A DNA stretch of 64,000 bases from Methylobacterium sp. J-088 (lineage in GTDB: Bacteria; Pseudomonadota; Alphaproteobacteria; Rhizobiales; Beijerinckiaceae), in the NCBI RefSeq assembly GCF_022829295.1, contig NZ_JAKSYH010000209.1, positions 1 to 64,000 of the forward strand, given 5' to 3'. The first letter of the stretch is position 1, and each line of letters opens with the position of its first letter. Positions 35,372 through 44,260 of this stretch are shown here, one piece after another. The notes beneath the pieces were generated by a model. That model was not told where the DNA came from and made no database searches. It saw only the letters and a program-made list of their open reading frames with translations. The translations under genes and the position numbers were made by a program.

Positions 35372-36808
35372 TCAGCTTGCCGGACCGGGATGGGCCTGGC
35401 CGACCGGCAAAAGCGCGACCCGGTGGGGCGCCTCCGAGGCGCCCGTGGGCAGCAGCAGGTTCGGCCCGGCGCCCTCCAGCCGGTCGACGGTGCGACGCGC
35501 GAGCAGAAATCCCAGCACCCCGAAGACCAGCGAGCCGAGCCCCATGCCGGCCACCACCCCCCGGGGGCCGTAGAGCGCGGCACCGAGCAGGCCAGGCGGG
35601 ATCGTGCCCAGCGTCGCCCGGCCCCAGTTCAGCAGCGTGGAGCGTAAGGGAAAGCCGAGATTATTGAAGGCGGCGTTGCCCAGGAACAGGAGCCCGTTGA
35701 AGAACCAGATCGCGCCGCCGACCTGGCAGAAGAAGCCGAACAGATCGGCCGCGACCCCATGGAGGCCGAACAGGGCGGCGATCGGGCCGCGGGCGAGCGC
35801 CAGGGCGAGCCAGACCGTGCTCACGTAGGCGAGCGTCACCCCGGCGGCGGCGCGCAGGACGCCGCGCATCCGGTCGAACCGGCCCGCGCCCCAGTTCTGC
35901 GCGAGGATCGGCCCGATCGCCCCCGACAGGGCGAACAGGCCGCAGAAGGCCACCGGCGTCAGGCGGTCGATCACCGAGGCGGCCGCGACCGCCTCGGCGC
36001 CGTAGTCGGCATAAAGGCGCGCCAGGAACGCGCTCGCCGCCGACGGCGCGAGGTTGGTGAGGATGGCGGGCCCCGCGACGACCGCCAGGGCGACCGTGTC
36101 GGCCCGAAGGTCGGCGCCGCGGGGCCAACCCAGCAGGCCATGTCGGGCGACGCCGCGCAGACCCACCGCCACGAACGTCACCCGCGCCACGCAGACGGTG
36201 ATCGCCGCGCCCTCCACGCCGAGGCCGGCGGCGAAGATCAGCACCGGGTCGAGGAGTGCGGTGATCACGGCGCCGGCGAGCGTCACCATCATCGCCTGCC
36301 CGGCCGCGCCGACCGCCCGGAGCAGGCCGGTGAACAACATGCCGGCGGCCAGCAGGGGGTTCGACACCAGGGTGATGTGCAGGAACAGCGTGGCCACCCG
36401 CAGGGCCTCGCCGCGTGCGCCGATCAGGGTCAGAAGCGGCTCGGCGTAGAATGCGATCAGCCCCGCGATCAAGGCGGAGACGAGGGTTCCGAGCGTCAGC
36501 GCCGAGGTCGAGAGGCGGCGTGCCGCGGCTAGATCGTGCGCACCCACGGCCTTCCCCACCAGGGCACCCGCGGCAATCATCAGGCCGATATTCACCGCGG
36601 TGGCGGAGAACTGCACGATGCCGGCGAATCCGACCGCCGCGGTGAGGTTCGGGTCGCCCAGCGTCGAGACGTAGAGCAGCGACAGCAGGTCGACGGCGAA
36701 GATCGCCAGCAGACCCACAGAGCCGGTGGCGCCCATCACCACGACGTGCCGGAGGATCGAGCCCGTGACGAAGCGGCCGGTCTCCGGTGGGCTTGCGGGG
36801 TTACGCAT
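35372..36808 (-). CDS. MATE family efflux transporter
   Basis: A 478-residue multidrug and toxic compound extrusion transporter with twelve predicted membrane segments. Family landmarks: LRHVVVMGATGSVGLLAIFA, NIGLMIAAGALVGKAVGAHD, FTGLLRAVGAAGQAMMVTLAG, and in the second half SGAIGPILAQNWGAGRFDR. Coupling ion (Na+ or H+) and substrate are unknown. It starts at an ATG at 36808 and is separated from the KefB-type gene by a block of R1 repeats. Confidence 0.9.
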   Translation of the reverse strand: MRNPASPPETGRFVTGSILRHVVVMGATGSVGLLAIFAVDLLSLLYVSTLGDPNLTAAVGFAGIVQFSATAVNIGLMIAAGALVGKAVGAHDLAAARRLSTSALTLGTLVSALIAGLIAFYAEPLLTLIGARGEALRVATLFLHITLVSNPLLAAGMLFTGLLRAVGAAGQAMMVTLAGAVITALLDPVLIFAAGLGVEGAAITVCVARVTFVAVGLRGVARHGLLGWPRGADLRADTVALAVVAGPAILTNLAPSAASAFLARLYADYGAEAVAAASVIDRLTPVAFCGLFALSGAIGPILAQNWGAGRFDRMRGVLRAAAGVTLAYVSTVWLALALARGPIAALFGLHGVAADLFGFFCQVGGAIWFFNGLLFLGNAAFNNLGFPLRSTLLNWGRATLGTIPPGLLGAALYGPRGVVAGMGLGSLVFGVLGFLLARRTVDRLEGAGPNLLLPTGASEAPHRVALLPVGQAHPGPAS

Positions 36809-36844
36809 CTCGGTCGGGGAATACTCGCGCGAACCGTTCCGCGT

Positions 36845-37041
36845 CTCCCCCTTCCCCCTTTGCGGGGGAGGGTGGCCCCTGCGTGAGCAGGGGTCGGGTC
36901 GGGACGAAGTCCCGCAAGGGGGGAACCCGGCTTCCGGAAGAAGAGCGACCGGCGGGACGGGCTACGCGCAATTCTGCACCGTCGCTCCCCTCTACCGACC
37001 CCCTTCGGGGGCCTCCCTCACCCGCAAAGGGGGGAGGGAGG
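36845..37041. repeat. R1-type repeats between MATE and KefB-type genes
   Basis: Several C/G-rich palindromes: CCCCCTTTGCGGGGG near 36855, CCCCTGCGTGAGCAGGGG (36874-36891), and near the end CCCCCTTCGGGGG and CCCGCAAAGGGG. The outer members face each other, again an inverted composite. No gene is seen in the block. Confidence 0.6.
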
Positions 37042-37050
37042 ACGTGGCCG

Positions 37051-39021
37051 TCACGCATCCCGGATGCCGCCTTCCGTCTCCAGCTCCGCCTCCGGATCGG
37101 CCTCGGCGGTCTCCACCTCCTGCGGGGCGAGCGCGGGCTTGTCGAGCAGGCGCTCGGCCGCCTCGCGCAGGTCGCTGCCCACGAGGTCGCGGGTTTCGGT
37201 GCTCAGCGCCCGGGCGGGCCGGATGGGCACGGTCAGCGGCTCGGGCTTCAGGCCCGCCGCGGCCCCGCGCATCCAGCTGGAGCCGTCCGGCAGGGCGCCC
37301 GCCTGCTGCAGGACGAGGCGGGCGATGTCGCGCTTGCGCACGTCCTCGGTCCGGGCCGCCGCCGCCTCCGGCGACAGGCCGAGCGCCTCCAGCGCCGCGC
37401 GCCCGAAGGCAAGGGCGGATTCCGCGGTCTCGCGGATCTGGTAATCGACGTCCCGGTTCATCAGCTCGACCGCGTGCAGGCGGTCGTAAGCCCGCACGTA
37501 GGTGCGCACCTCCGAGAATTCCTCGTGCACGATGTCGACAATCTTGAGGGCACCCTCCCGGTCGTCGACGCAGATGCAGACCAGCTCGACCCGGCCGATG
37601 CCCGCGGCGCGCAGCACGTCGAGCCGGGTGCCGTCGCCGTAATAGATGCGGAATCCGAAGCGCGAGGCCGCGCGCAGTTGCTCCACATCCTTGTCGATGA
37701 CGGTGGCGGTGATGCCCTCGGCGAGCAGGACTTGCGTCAGCAGCTGCCCGAACCGCCCGAAGCCGATCACCAGGACGCGGGCGTCGCCGCTCTCGGCGAG
37801 TTCGGTCGACGGCTCCTCGATGTCGTGCGTGGTCCGTGCATTGCGCCGCTCGATCAGCTTGTCGAGCCCCTTGGCGGCGATCGGCCCGATCAGCATGGTC
37901 AGCGCGGCGAGCGCCACCGCGAAGCGCGTCGCGGTGGCACCGGTGAGGCCGAGATCCGCGGCCTGCGGCAGCAGCACGAAGGCGAACTCGCCCGCCGGCG
38001 CCAGGACGGCGGCGCCGCGCAGCGCCCCGAGCGTATCCGAGCCGAACAGCCGGAACAGGCCGGCCACCAGGGCGACCTTCACCAGGATCGCGGCGAGCGT
38101 CGCCCCGAACAAAGCCGGCCAGACCTCGCGCACGAGGGTGCCGTCGATCGACATGCCGACGCTCATGAAGAACAGGCCGAGCAGCATGCCGCGGAACGGC
38201 TCGATATCGGCCTCCAGCTGGTGGCGGAAATTCGACTCGGCGAGCAGGATCCCGGCGAGGAACGCACCCATCGCCATCGAGAGGCCGACCTGCTCCATCA
38301 GCAAGGCGGTGCCGAGCACCACCAGCAGGGCGGCGGCCGTCATCACCTCGCGGGCGCCGCTGGCCGCGAGCAGCCGGAAGAACGGGTTCAGGCCGTAGCG
38401 GCCGACCAGCACCACCGTCAGGATCGCGGCGACCGCCTTGCCGGTGGAGAGCGCGGCATCCCCCAGCCAAGCCGGGTCGGTCGCCCCACCCGCCGAGGCC
38501 AGCAGCGGCATCAGCGCCAGGATGCCGACCACCGAGAGGTCCTGGAACAGCAGCACCGCGAAGGCGCGGGCGCCGTAGGCGCTGTTCAGGTCGCCCCGCT
38601 CCTCCAGGAGTTGCAGCGCCACCGCGGTCGCCGACAGGGCCAGCGCGAGGCCGATCACCGCGGCCGCGCCGAAATTCAGGCCCGCCAGCAGGCCGGCCCC
38701 GCCCAGCACCAGGGCGCAGACGACCAGCTGCGCGGCGCCCAGGCCGAAGATGTCGCGCCGCATCGAGACCAGCTGCGACAGGTGCAGTTCCAGCCCGACG
38801 ATGAACAGGAGGAGCACCACGCCGATCTCGGCGACGCTCGCGGCGGTCTCGGGCTCGGCGATCAGCGACAGCCCGGAGGGCCCGATCAGCACGCCGGCCA
38901 CGAGGTAGCCGAGCACGGCGCTCTGGCCGATCAGCCGGAAGATCGGCACGCCGATCACCGCCGCCGACAGGAAGGTCAGGACCGGCGGCAGGAAGCTCGC
39001 ATGTTCGACGGGGCTCGCCAT
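37051..39021 (-). CDS. CPA2-family cation:proton antiporter (KefB-like)
   Basis: A 656-residue antiporter with a long membrane domain (about 12 segments in residues 1-385; GVLIGPSGLSLIAEPETAAS, VGLELHLSQLVSMRRDIFG, GLSMAMGAFLAGILLAESN, FRGMLLGLFFMSVGM). A TrkA-N Rossmann domain follows (VLVIGFGRFGQLLTQVLLAE, then YGDGTRLDVLRAAGIG). The C-terminal tail of about 100 residues is acidic. This layout matches glutathione-gated K+/H+ antiporters. No KefG-type ancillary gene is adjacent. Start MASPVEHASFLPPVLTF at 39021. Confidence 0.92.
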   Translation of the reverse strand: MASPVEHASFLPPVLTFLSAAVIGVPIFRLIGQSAVLGYLVAGVLIGPSGLSLIAEPETAASVAEIGVVLLLFIVGLELHLSQLVSMRRDIFGLGAAQLVVCALVLGGAGLLAGLNFGAAAVIGLALALSATAVALQLLEERGDLNSAYGARAFAVLLFQDLSVVGILALMPLLASAGGATDPAWLGDAALSTGKAVAAILTVVLVGRYGLNPFFRLLAASGAREVMTAAALLVVLGTALLMEQVGLSMAMGAFLAGILLAESNFRHQLEADIEPFRGMLLGLFFMSVGMSIDGTLVREVWPALFGATLAAILVKVALVAGLFRLFGSDTLGALRGAAVLAPAGEFAFVLLPQAADLGLTGATATRFAVALAALTMLIGPIAAKGLDKLIERRNARTTHDIEEPSTELAESGDARVLVIGFGRFGQLLTQVLLAEGITATVIDKDVEQLRAASRFGFRIYYGDGTRLDVLRAAGIGRVELVCICVDDREGALKIVDIVHEEFSEVRTYVRAYDRLHAVELMNRDVDYQIRETAESALAFGRAALEALGLSPEAAAARTEDVRKRDIARLVLQQAGALPDGSSWMRGAAAGLKPEPLTVPIRPARALSTETRDLVGSDLREAAERLLDKPALAPQEVETAEADPEAELETEGGIRDA

Positions 39022-39143
39022 GAAGATCGTCCCGGCGGTTCTTCTACGGTTCGCGCGTGAGCCATCCGATTAGCGCGGCCGGCGCCGGGATGCGAGCCGC
39101 AAGCGCGTGCCGTTCGGCACCGGAGGGGATCGTGCGGGCCGGA

Positions 39144-40763
39144 TCAGCGCAGCAGACGCGGCCGGGCCGGGCGCGAGCCGTCGATGAATTCGAGGCCCCC
39201 GGCCGCGCTCAGCATGTGCAGGCGCGAGCCCGGCCAGGCCGCTCCCGGCCCGAGCCGGGTCTCGACCCGCTGGGCGTAGCCCTCCTCGTCGAGGCGCAGG
39301 ATCCGGGCGAGGCCGAGCGCCGCGCCGTAGCCGCCGCGGCAATCCTGCACCGGCCGGATCAGCGCGCCGCCCCGCGCCACGACCGGCCCGGCGGCCCGGG
39401 CCGAGCCGACATCGATCAGGACCGGATTGCGCCGGTGCGGCGTCCAGGGGCCGCGGAAATGCGGCGCGTGCCAAAGGTGCAGCGTATCGGAATAGCTGCC
39501 CCCGCCGGCCCGAACGGTGGCGAACAGCCACCAGCGTCCGCCGTGGTGCAGCAGGGTCGCGTCGCTGGCCACGACCCCGTCCACCAGCACCGCCTCGTGG
39601 ACCCAGCCCCGCGGGAAAGCGGTGGCCCGGTAAAGGTCGATCGTCCCGGAGGCATGCGATTCCGGGATCATCCAGACTTGCCCATCCGCTTCGAAGACGA
39701 ACGGGTAGGAGAGGTGTGTTTCGAGTTCGAGCACCGGCTCCGGGCGGCCCCGGGGGCCGTCCACTTCGAAATCGACTGCCGAGATCACGCCCTTGCCCCG
39801 GCGATAGTCGAACTCCTCGACGAACAGGGTCACGGCCCCGTTCCGGGCGATGGCGAAGGGGTCGGCGTAGAAGCGGCGCCCGTCGTCCGGCAGGTCGTTC
39901 CAGCCGCCCTCCGGGTGGCGGCGCAGGTCGATCAGGTCGGGACCGACGACCTGTCGCCAGCCCACCCGCCATTGCGGACCCTGGAAGCAGAGGGCGTAGA
40001 GCCGGCGGGCGATCTGCCGGGCGAGCCCCCCGGCGGCGCGCCGCCCGGCCCCGAAACCGTCGAGGTCGAAGGCCCGGCCCGGCTGCAGCGGTGCCTCTGC
40101 GCCGTCCGGCAGATTCAGCGATCCGGCCCCGTCGAGGGCGGCGGCGATCAGCGTGATCGTCCGCGCGAGGTAATCCTCGAAGGCGGCGAGCATCACGGTG
40201 TGGGATTCCGCCCCGAGGCGGCCCACCGCCACCGGGGCGCCGTCCGGACCGCGCAGGGCCGCCACCGGCGCCCGGCGGGCGAACAGGGCGGCGAGCAGGC
40301 CCGCCTCCCCGGGCAGGCCGTCGAAATCGAGCCGCCAGACCGGCGCGGTGGTCGAGGAATCGGTCGGGGCGGCGGGGGCACCCGAGAGGTCGAGAACAAT
40401 GTCGTCCCCGGTCGTCACAGTCTCGTCCGGGCGGGCTTCGTAGGGCGCGAGGGCGACCGGCTCGGCCGCAGTGGCGAGGCCGGGTCGGGGCAGCCCGTGA
40501 ATCGCCGCCTCCAGGCGGAACAGCAGCTCGGCATTCGCCGGCAGGCCACCGCCCTGCGTGACCCAGGCGATCCGGACGCGCCGGTCCGGACGCTGCCCGA
40601 GCTGGTCGAGGAGGCGGATATGCCAGCCGCGCAGGGACCGGCGGTCGAGACGCACGGTGACGGACCGCGCGGCGGCGCCTGAACGCAGCGGCTGGAGGTC
40701 GGGACAGGCCGGAGCCCGAAGGCCGGCCATCGGTCGGTCCGAGCCGCCGATCACACGCTCCAT
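39144..40763 (-). CDS. GINT1-like glycosyltransferase-family protein
   Basis: A 539-residue protein. The N-terminal part (about 35-230) has a formyltransferase-like region including RSLRGWHIRLLDQLGQRPDR. The C-terminal half has a five-bladed, furanosidase-like propeller (RRFYADPFAIARNGAVTLFV, SYPFVFEADGQVWMIPESHA, RGWVHEAVLVDGVVASDAT, RRNPVLIDVGSARAAG). This architecture resembles the eukaryotic glucosamine inositolphosphorylceramide transferase 1 N-terminal family and its bacterial relatives. Activity is not established. The neighbours (MATE/KefB-type genes, small exported protein) give no pathway. Confidence 0.7.
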   Translation of the reverse strand: MERVIGGSDRPMAGLRAPACPDLQPLRSGAAARSVTVRLDRRSLRGWHIRLLDQLGQRPDRRVRIAWVTQGGGLPANAELLFRLEAAIHGLPRPGLATAAEPVALAPYEARPDETVTTGDDIVLDLSGAPAAPTDSSTTAPVWRLDFDGLPGEAGLLAALFARRAPVAALRGPDGAPVAVGRLGAESHTVMLAAFEDYLARTITLIAAALDGAGSLNLPDGAEAPLQPGRAFDLDGFGAGRRAAGGLARQIARRLYALCFQGPQWRVGWRQVVGPDLIDLRRHPEGGWNDLPDDGRRFYADPFAIARNGAVTLFVEEFDYRRGKGVISAVDFEVDGPRGRPEPVLELETHLSYPFVFEADGQVWMIPESHASGTIDLYRATAFPRGWVHEAVLVDGVVASDATLLHHGGRWWLFATVRAGGGSYSDTLHLWHAPHFRGPWTPHRRNPVLIDVGSARAAGPVVARGGALIRPVQDCRGGYGAALGLARILRLDEEGYAQRVETRLGPGAAWPGSRLHMLSAAGGLEFIDGSRPARPRLLR

Positions 40764-41102
40764 CAGCCGAACGGCCTTGCGCTCGGCCTATCGTATTGCG
40801 TCACGACGCGCACGGTGAAGGGCCCTGGAAAACGCCCTCATACGGCCGCCAATACGGTCGATGCGGGCTCGGAAACTGTTGCTTGGCGTTACGATCCAGC
40901 AAGACCGATCGGTTGTCCACCACAGCAGGCCGGTCATGCCGGGCGATTCCTGCCGGCGTCATGAAAAATTGATCTGTTTCGTCCGGCATCGTAAATCTCT
41001 GTTGCGCGGGCGAGATACCATGTCACGCGGTTGATCCGGGCCGCTCGGGAACTCCCCGTTCGGCTGCGCCGTTCGCCGAGTCAGAGGTTTTGGAGACAGG
41101 AC
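40764..41102. other. Gap upstream of a small exported-protein gene
   Basis: A 339-base gap between two divergent genes. Only a promoter-like pair at 40969-40997 stands out; no coding sequence is supported. Confidence 0.4.
40969..40997 (+). promoter_or_regulatory. Possible promoter of the 41103 gene
   Basis: TTGATC (40969-40974) and TAAATC (40992-40997) are 17 bases apart, resembling a sigma-70-type -35/-10 pair in an AT-richer stretch, about 105 bases upstream of the small exported protein gene. Confidence 0.35.
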
Positions 41103-41390
41103 ATGACGCGCAAGACGCTGACGCTTACGGCAATGCTTCTCGTCGCCCTGCCGGGTACGGCCTTCGCGTTCGGTGGCGGTGGTGGCGGTGACAGCGGCAG
41201 CGGGCTCTCGCCCTATGCGGCGCTCAGCGGCAACGACCGCTCGGCGGGCGTGAACAACGGCAATTATCGCGACCCCGCGCTCGATCCCTACATTCGGACC
41301 TACGATCCGGAGGCGGCCGCCCGCTATGCCGCACCGCCGGCTGCCCAGCCGCGTCTGCGCATGCGGCCCTATTATGGCTACCCCTACTGA
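41103..41390 (+). CDS. Small exported Gly-rich protein
   Basis: A 95-residue protein with a signal peptide (KTLTLTAMLLVALPGTAFA, cleavage near AFAFGG). The mature part has a Gly run (FGGGGGGDSGSG), an NDRSAGVNNGNYRDPAL segment and a Pro/Tyr-rich end (MRPYYGYPY). No family is recognised. GGAGACAGG lies just before the ATG at 41103, supporting the start. Its last 7 bases overlap the 3' end of the lipoprotein gene on the other strand. Confidence 0.65.
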   Translation: MTRKTLTLTAMLLVALPGTAFAFGGGGGGDSGSGLSPYAALSGNDRSAGVNNGNYRDPALDPYIRTYDPEAAARYAAPPAAQPRLRMRPYYGYPY

Positions 41391-41920
41391 GCCGTGCCGC
41401 CTGCGCCGGCCTCCTTATGGGACCGGCCGTCATCAGACGCATTCGGACCCTTCGCTGTCCGGATGCGCGTGAGCGTCCAAGCGCCGCCCGACGGCTTGCA
41501 GCCGGTGCCGCGCACGAAGCGGCTGCGCTTCGGCCCGACGATGGACGCCAGGAAGTCACGGCAGATCAGATCGTCGGCCACGTAGGGTAGGCCGGTCGGA
41601 TTCACGGTGCCGTGCAGGCTCGTCTCGGGGTTGTCCCACTTGACGGGGCGTCCGTTGCCCTGCGGATCCAGCGCGACCGTCAGGGCTGCCCGAGCCCGGC
41701 GCCAGTCCTCCTCGGCGAGTTCGTTCCCGAAGCTCAGAGGCCGCTTCTCGATGCTGCCGGTGACGGTGGGCTCCGCGACCACGTGCGGCGCCTCGTCTTC
41801 TCCACGGAAGACCAGCAGCGGCTGGCTGCAGCCGCCCAGGACCAGCATCATCGCCAGCGACAGTGTGGTCGCACCGAAGCGTGACCGCAGCCGTGGCCCT
41901 TTACACGCGCATCGCCGCAT
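41384..41920 (-). CDS. Lipoprotein, surface-antigen-like
   Basis: A 178-residue lipoprotein: signal peptide with lipobox LGGC (TLSLAMMLVLGGCSQPL), then TVTGSIEKRPLSFGNELAEE, a region with LTVALDPQGNGRPVKWDNPE, and DLICRDFLASIVGPKRSRFV. This resembles the 17-kDa/RT0821-Lpp0805 surface-protein group of alphaproteobacteria. Two Cys in the mature part (LICRDF, GTGCKP) may form a disulfide. Probably anchored in the outer or inner membrane; function unknown. Confidence 0.65.
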   Translation of the reverse strand: MRRCACKGPRLRSRFGATTLSLAMMLVLGGCSQPLLVFRGEDEAPHVVAEPTVTGSIEKRPLSFGNELAEEDWRRARAALTVALDPQGNGRPVKWDNPETSLHGTVNPTGLPYVADDLICRDFLASIVGPKRSRFVRGTGCKPSGGAWTLTRIRTAKGPNASDDGRSHKEAGAGGTAQ

Positions 41921-42013
41921 TACACCTGACTCACGACGGGCTTTCCGCTCGACCGAACATGCCGATGTCGGTGCCCCCTCAGGCCCCTGGACGCGGCAAG
42001 CAGGAGTCTTGGC

Positions 42014-42637
42014 GTGGATCAGTTAAGGACCGATGACCCGCGAGGAGCGGACTTCACCCAGAGCGACGACCCGGTCGCCTTGTTCTCCGCCTGGATGAAG
42101 GAGGCGGAGGCCGCCGAGCCCGAGGATCCGAACGCAATGGCGCTCGCCACCGCCGGCTCAGACGGGCTGCCCGATGTCCGCGTGGTGCTCCTGAAGGGCT
42201 TCGATGCCCGCGGCTTCGTGTTCTACACCAACGCCCAGTCCGCCAAGGGCGAGGAGCTGGCGCAGAATCCGCAGGCGGCCCTGGTGCTGCACTGGAAGAG
42301 CCTGCGGCGGCAGGTGCGCGCCCGGGGCCAAGTCTCACCGGTGAGCCCGGAGGACGCGGATGCGTATTTCGCGAGCCGTCACCCGGAAAGCCGCCTTGGC
42401 GCGATCGCCAGCCAGCAATCCCGCCCACTCGCCGACCGCGCCACATTGATGGGTGCGGTGGCGGAGCTTGCCGCACGCTACAGCGACGGGCCGATTCCCC
42501 GGCCCGGTCACTGGACCGGCTTCCGCATCGCGCCGACGAGCATCGAGTTCTGGCAGAACGGCGATTTCCGCCTGCACGACCGGGTCCGCTTCACCCGGAC
42601 CGGCGACGGCTGGAGCCGGGCGCGGCTCTACCCCTGA
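42014..42637 (+). CDS. pdxH: Pyridoxamine 5'-phosphate oxidase
   Basis: FMN enzyme that oxidises PNP or PMP to pyridoxal 5'-phosphate. The 207-residue product has PDVRVVLLKGFDARGFVFYT with N and Q following (FMN site), ALVLHWKSLRRQVRARGQV, and the C-terminal signature PTSIEFWQNGDFRLHDRVRF. A GTG start at 42014 is used; no ATG is better placed. A strong hairpin follows its stop. Confidence 0.93.
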   Translation: MDQLRTDDPRGADFTQSDDPVALFSAWMKEAEAAEPEDPNAMALATAGSDGLPDVRVVLLKGFDARGFVFYTNAQSAKGEELAQNPQAALVLHWKSLRRQVRARGQVSPVSPEDADAYFASRHPESRLGAIASQQSRPLADRATLMGAVAELAARYSDGPIPRPGHWTGFRIAPTSIEFWQNGDFRLHDRVRFTRTGDGWSRARLYP

Positions 42638-42657
42638 GGCCGGCGTCCTGAAACGAA

Positions 42658-42684
42658 GAGAGCCCCGGCCAGGCCGGGGCTCTC
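42658..42684. terminator. Bidirectional terminator between pdxH and rplY
   Basis: GAGAGCCCCGG (42658-42668) pairs with CCGGGGCTCTC (42674-42684) around CCAGG. It lies 21 bases after the pdxH stop and 23 bases after the rplY stop on the other strand, so it can end both convergent transcripts. Confidence 0.8.
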
Positions 42685-42706
42685 GCGTGTGCGGTTACGA
42701 CGAGGC

Positions 42707-43402
42707 TCAGGCCTCCTCGCCGTCCTTCTTCTCGTCCTCGGCCTCGGCCTCGGCCTCAGCTTCGGCCTTCTCCTCAGCGGCCTCGGCCGACTGCGCCTCG
42801 GCGATGGCGGCTTCTTCGGCTTCCACCTCGGCGCCGAGCACGGTCGGCGGCACGATGTTGGCGACCGGATCGGTCTGCTCGCCGGTGTAGGTGCCGGCTG
42901 GGATCTTGACGTCGGAGACGTGGATCACGTCGCCGATCTGACGACCGGTCAGGTCGACCTCGATCGCGTCGGGGATCTGGTCGGGGGCGACGTCCAGGGC
43001 GAGCGTGTGGGCCACGATGTTGAGGGTGCCGCCGAGCTTCTTGATGCCGGGGGCCTCGTCCTCGTTGATGAAGTGCACCGGCACCTCAACCGTGACGGTC
43101 TGGCCCGAGACGACGCGCAGGAAGTCAACGTGCAGCGGGACACCGCTCACCGGGTCGAGCTGGAAGTCGCGCGGGATCGCGCGGATCTTCTTGCCGCCGG
43201 CATTGATCTCGAACAGCGTGGTCTTGAAGCCGCCGGCGTAAATCAGCGTGCGGGCGCGGACGAGATCGACCGCGATGGATTGCGGCGGCTGGCCGCCCCC
43301 GTAAATGACGGCGGGAACTTGGCCCTGGCGACGAACGGCCCGGGCGGCCCCCTTGCCGACCCGGTCGCGTGCCACGGCCTCAAGCGTCTTTACTGCGCTC
43401 AT
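42707..43402 (-). CDS. rplY: 50S ribosomal protein L25/general stress protein Ctc
   Basis: Binds 5S rRNA in the 50S subunit. The 231-residue long (CTC-type) form has the N-terminal L25 domain (KTLEAVARDRVGKGAARAVR, then GQVPAVIYGGG) and a second beta domain (FINEDEAPGIKKLGGTLNIV). The C-terminus is a repetitive acidic tail with EAEAEAEAEDEKKDGEE, coded by degenerate GCC/GAG triplets. The start MSAVKTLEAVAR is standard. In other alphaproteobacteria pth follows; here pdxH is convergent instead. Confidence 0.93.
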   Translation of the reverse strand: MSAVKTLEAVARDRVGKGAARAVRRQGQVPAVIYGGGQPPQSIAVDLVRARTLIYAGGFKTTLFEINAGGKKIRAIPRDFQLDPVSGVPLHVDFLRVVSGQTVTVEVPVHFINEDEAPGIKKLGGTLNIVAHTLALDVAPDQIPDAIEVDLTGRQIGDVIHVSDVKIPAGTYTGEQTDPVANIVPPTVLGAEVEAEEAAIAEAQSAEAAEEKAEAEAEAEAEDEKKDGEEA

Positions 43403-43622
43403 GGCGTGATCCTTAGTGATGGCTGGAGCCGGAACGCGAAAAGCCGCCCGATGCGGACGGCTCAACCCCTTCCCGGCGCGCCCCTGCCTCCAAGGGTGTC
43501 TCGGGGGCGCCGGGTGCGCTTACACGGATGGGGGTGGATTGGCAATGTCGGGGTCCATCGCGGACCGGCGCCGAACCCGTGATTCTCGACAGACCGGCAG
43601 CTGGTAGACGTTCGAGGGGCGT

Positions 43623-43639
43623 GTATGACATTGTCATAC
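43623..43639. promoter_or_regulatory. Palindrome upstream of parD, probable operator
   Basis: GTATGACA-T-TGTCATAC is a perfect 8-bp inverted repeat with a one-base centre, 29 bases upstream of the parD start. ParD antitoxins autoregulate their operon by binding short palindromes in this place. The assignment is from position and symmetry. Confidence 0.65.
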
Positions 43640-43668
43640 GCGATGTGCTCGGGATGGGAGGGCTCCTC

Positions 43669-43944
43669 ATGCGAGCTAGCAGGCCCGTCACCGTGACCCT
43701 CGGAGATTTGCAGGACCGTGTCGATGCGCGCGTCCAGTCCGGCAGCTACACCAGCGTGAGTGAAGTTGTCCGTGCTGGGCTGCGAGCCCTCGATCGCGAG
43801 GAAGCGGCCTTGGATGCCGTCCTCCGCCAGCGGGTCCAGGAAGCGCTCGACGATCCGCGCCCGGCGATCCCGGCCGATCAGGTCTTCGCCGAACTGCAGG
43901 CCCACCATGCTGCGCGTGTGACAGCGGCCAAGCGTGGTGCGTAG
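43669..43944 (+). CDS. parD: ParD-like antitoxin
   Basis: A 91-residue type II antitoxin with an N-terminal ribbon-helix-helix (RPVTVTLGDLQDRVDARVQS then SYTSVSEVVRAGLRAL) and a C-terminal toxin-binding helix (EEAALDAVLRQRVQEAL). GGGAGG lies 6 bases before the ATG at 43669. It overlaps parE by 11 bases, and a palindrome 29 bases upstream is likely its operator. Confidence 0.88.
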   Translation: MRASRPVTVTLGDLQDRVDARVQSGSYTSVSEVVRAGLRALDREEAALDAVLRQRVQEALDDPRPAIPADQVFAELQAHHAARVTAAKRGA

Positions 43945-44239
43945 CGTCTTCTTTCATCCGCTGGCGCGCGCAGACCTTTTCAGCCTCTACGATTTCATCG
44001 AGCAGCAATCCGGCCCGGAGCGGGCCGGGGCCTATCTGGATCGTATCCGGCGGCTCTGCATGAGCTTGGCTGACCTGCCCGAGCGGACCGTGCCGCGCGA
44101 CGATCTGGTGCCCGGGCTGCGCACGGTGGCTCTGGAGCGGCGCCTGCTGGTCGCGCTCACCGTCACCGACACCGTCGTGACGATCCTGCGGGTGCTTTAC
44201 GCAGGTTGCGATCTGTCGGCGCAGGACGTGCCTCTTTAA
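43934..44239 (+). CDS. parE: ParE/RelE-family toxin
   Basis: A 101-residue ParE-type toxin: FFHPLARADLFSLYDFIEQQ, RAGAYLDRIRRLCMSLADLP and the C-terminal core LRTVALERRLLVALTVTDTV, IRVLY-type strand (TILRVLYAGCDL). ParE toxins poison DNA gyrase; RelE relatives cleave mRNA, and which applies here is not certain. It starts at a GTG at 43934 inside the parD end, so the two are translationally coupled. Confidence 0.88.
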   Translation: MVRSVFFHPLARADLFSLYDFIEQQSGPERAGAYLDRIRRLCMSLADLPERTVPRDDLVPGLRTVALERRLLVALTVTDTVVTILRVLYAGCDLSAQDVPL

Positions 44240-44260
44240 GGCTGGCCGAACCCACCCGCA

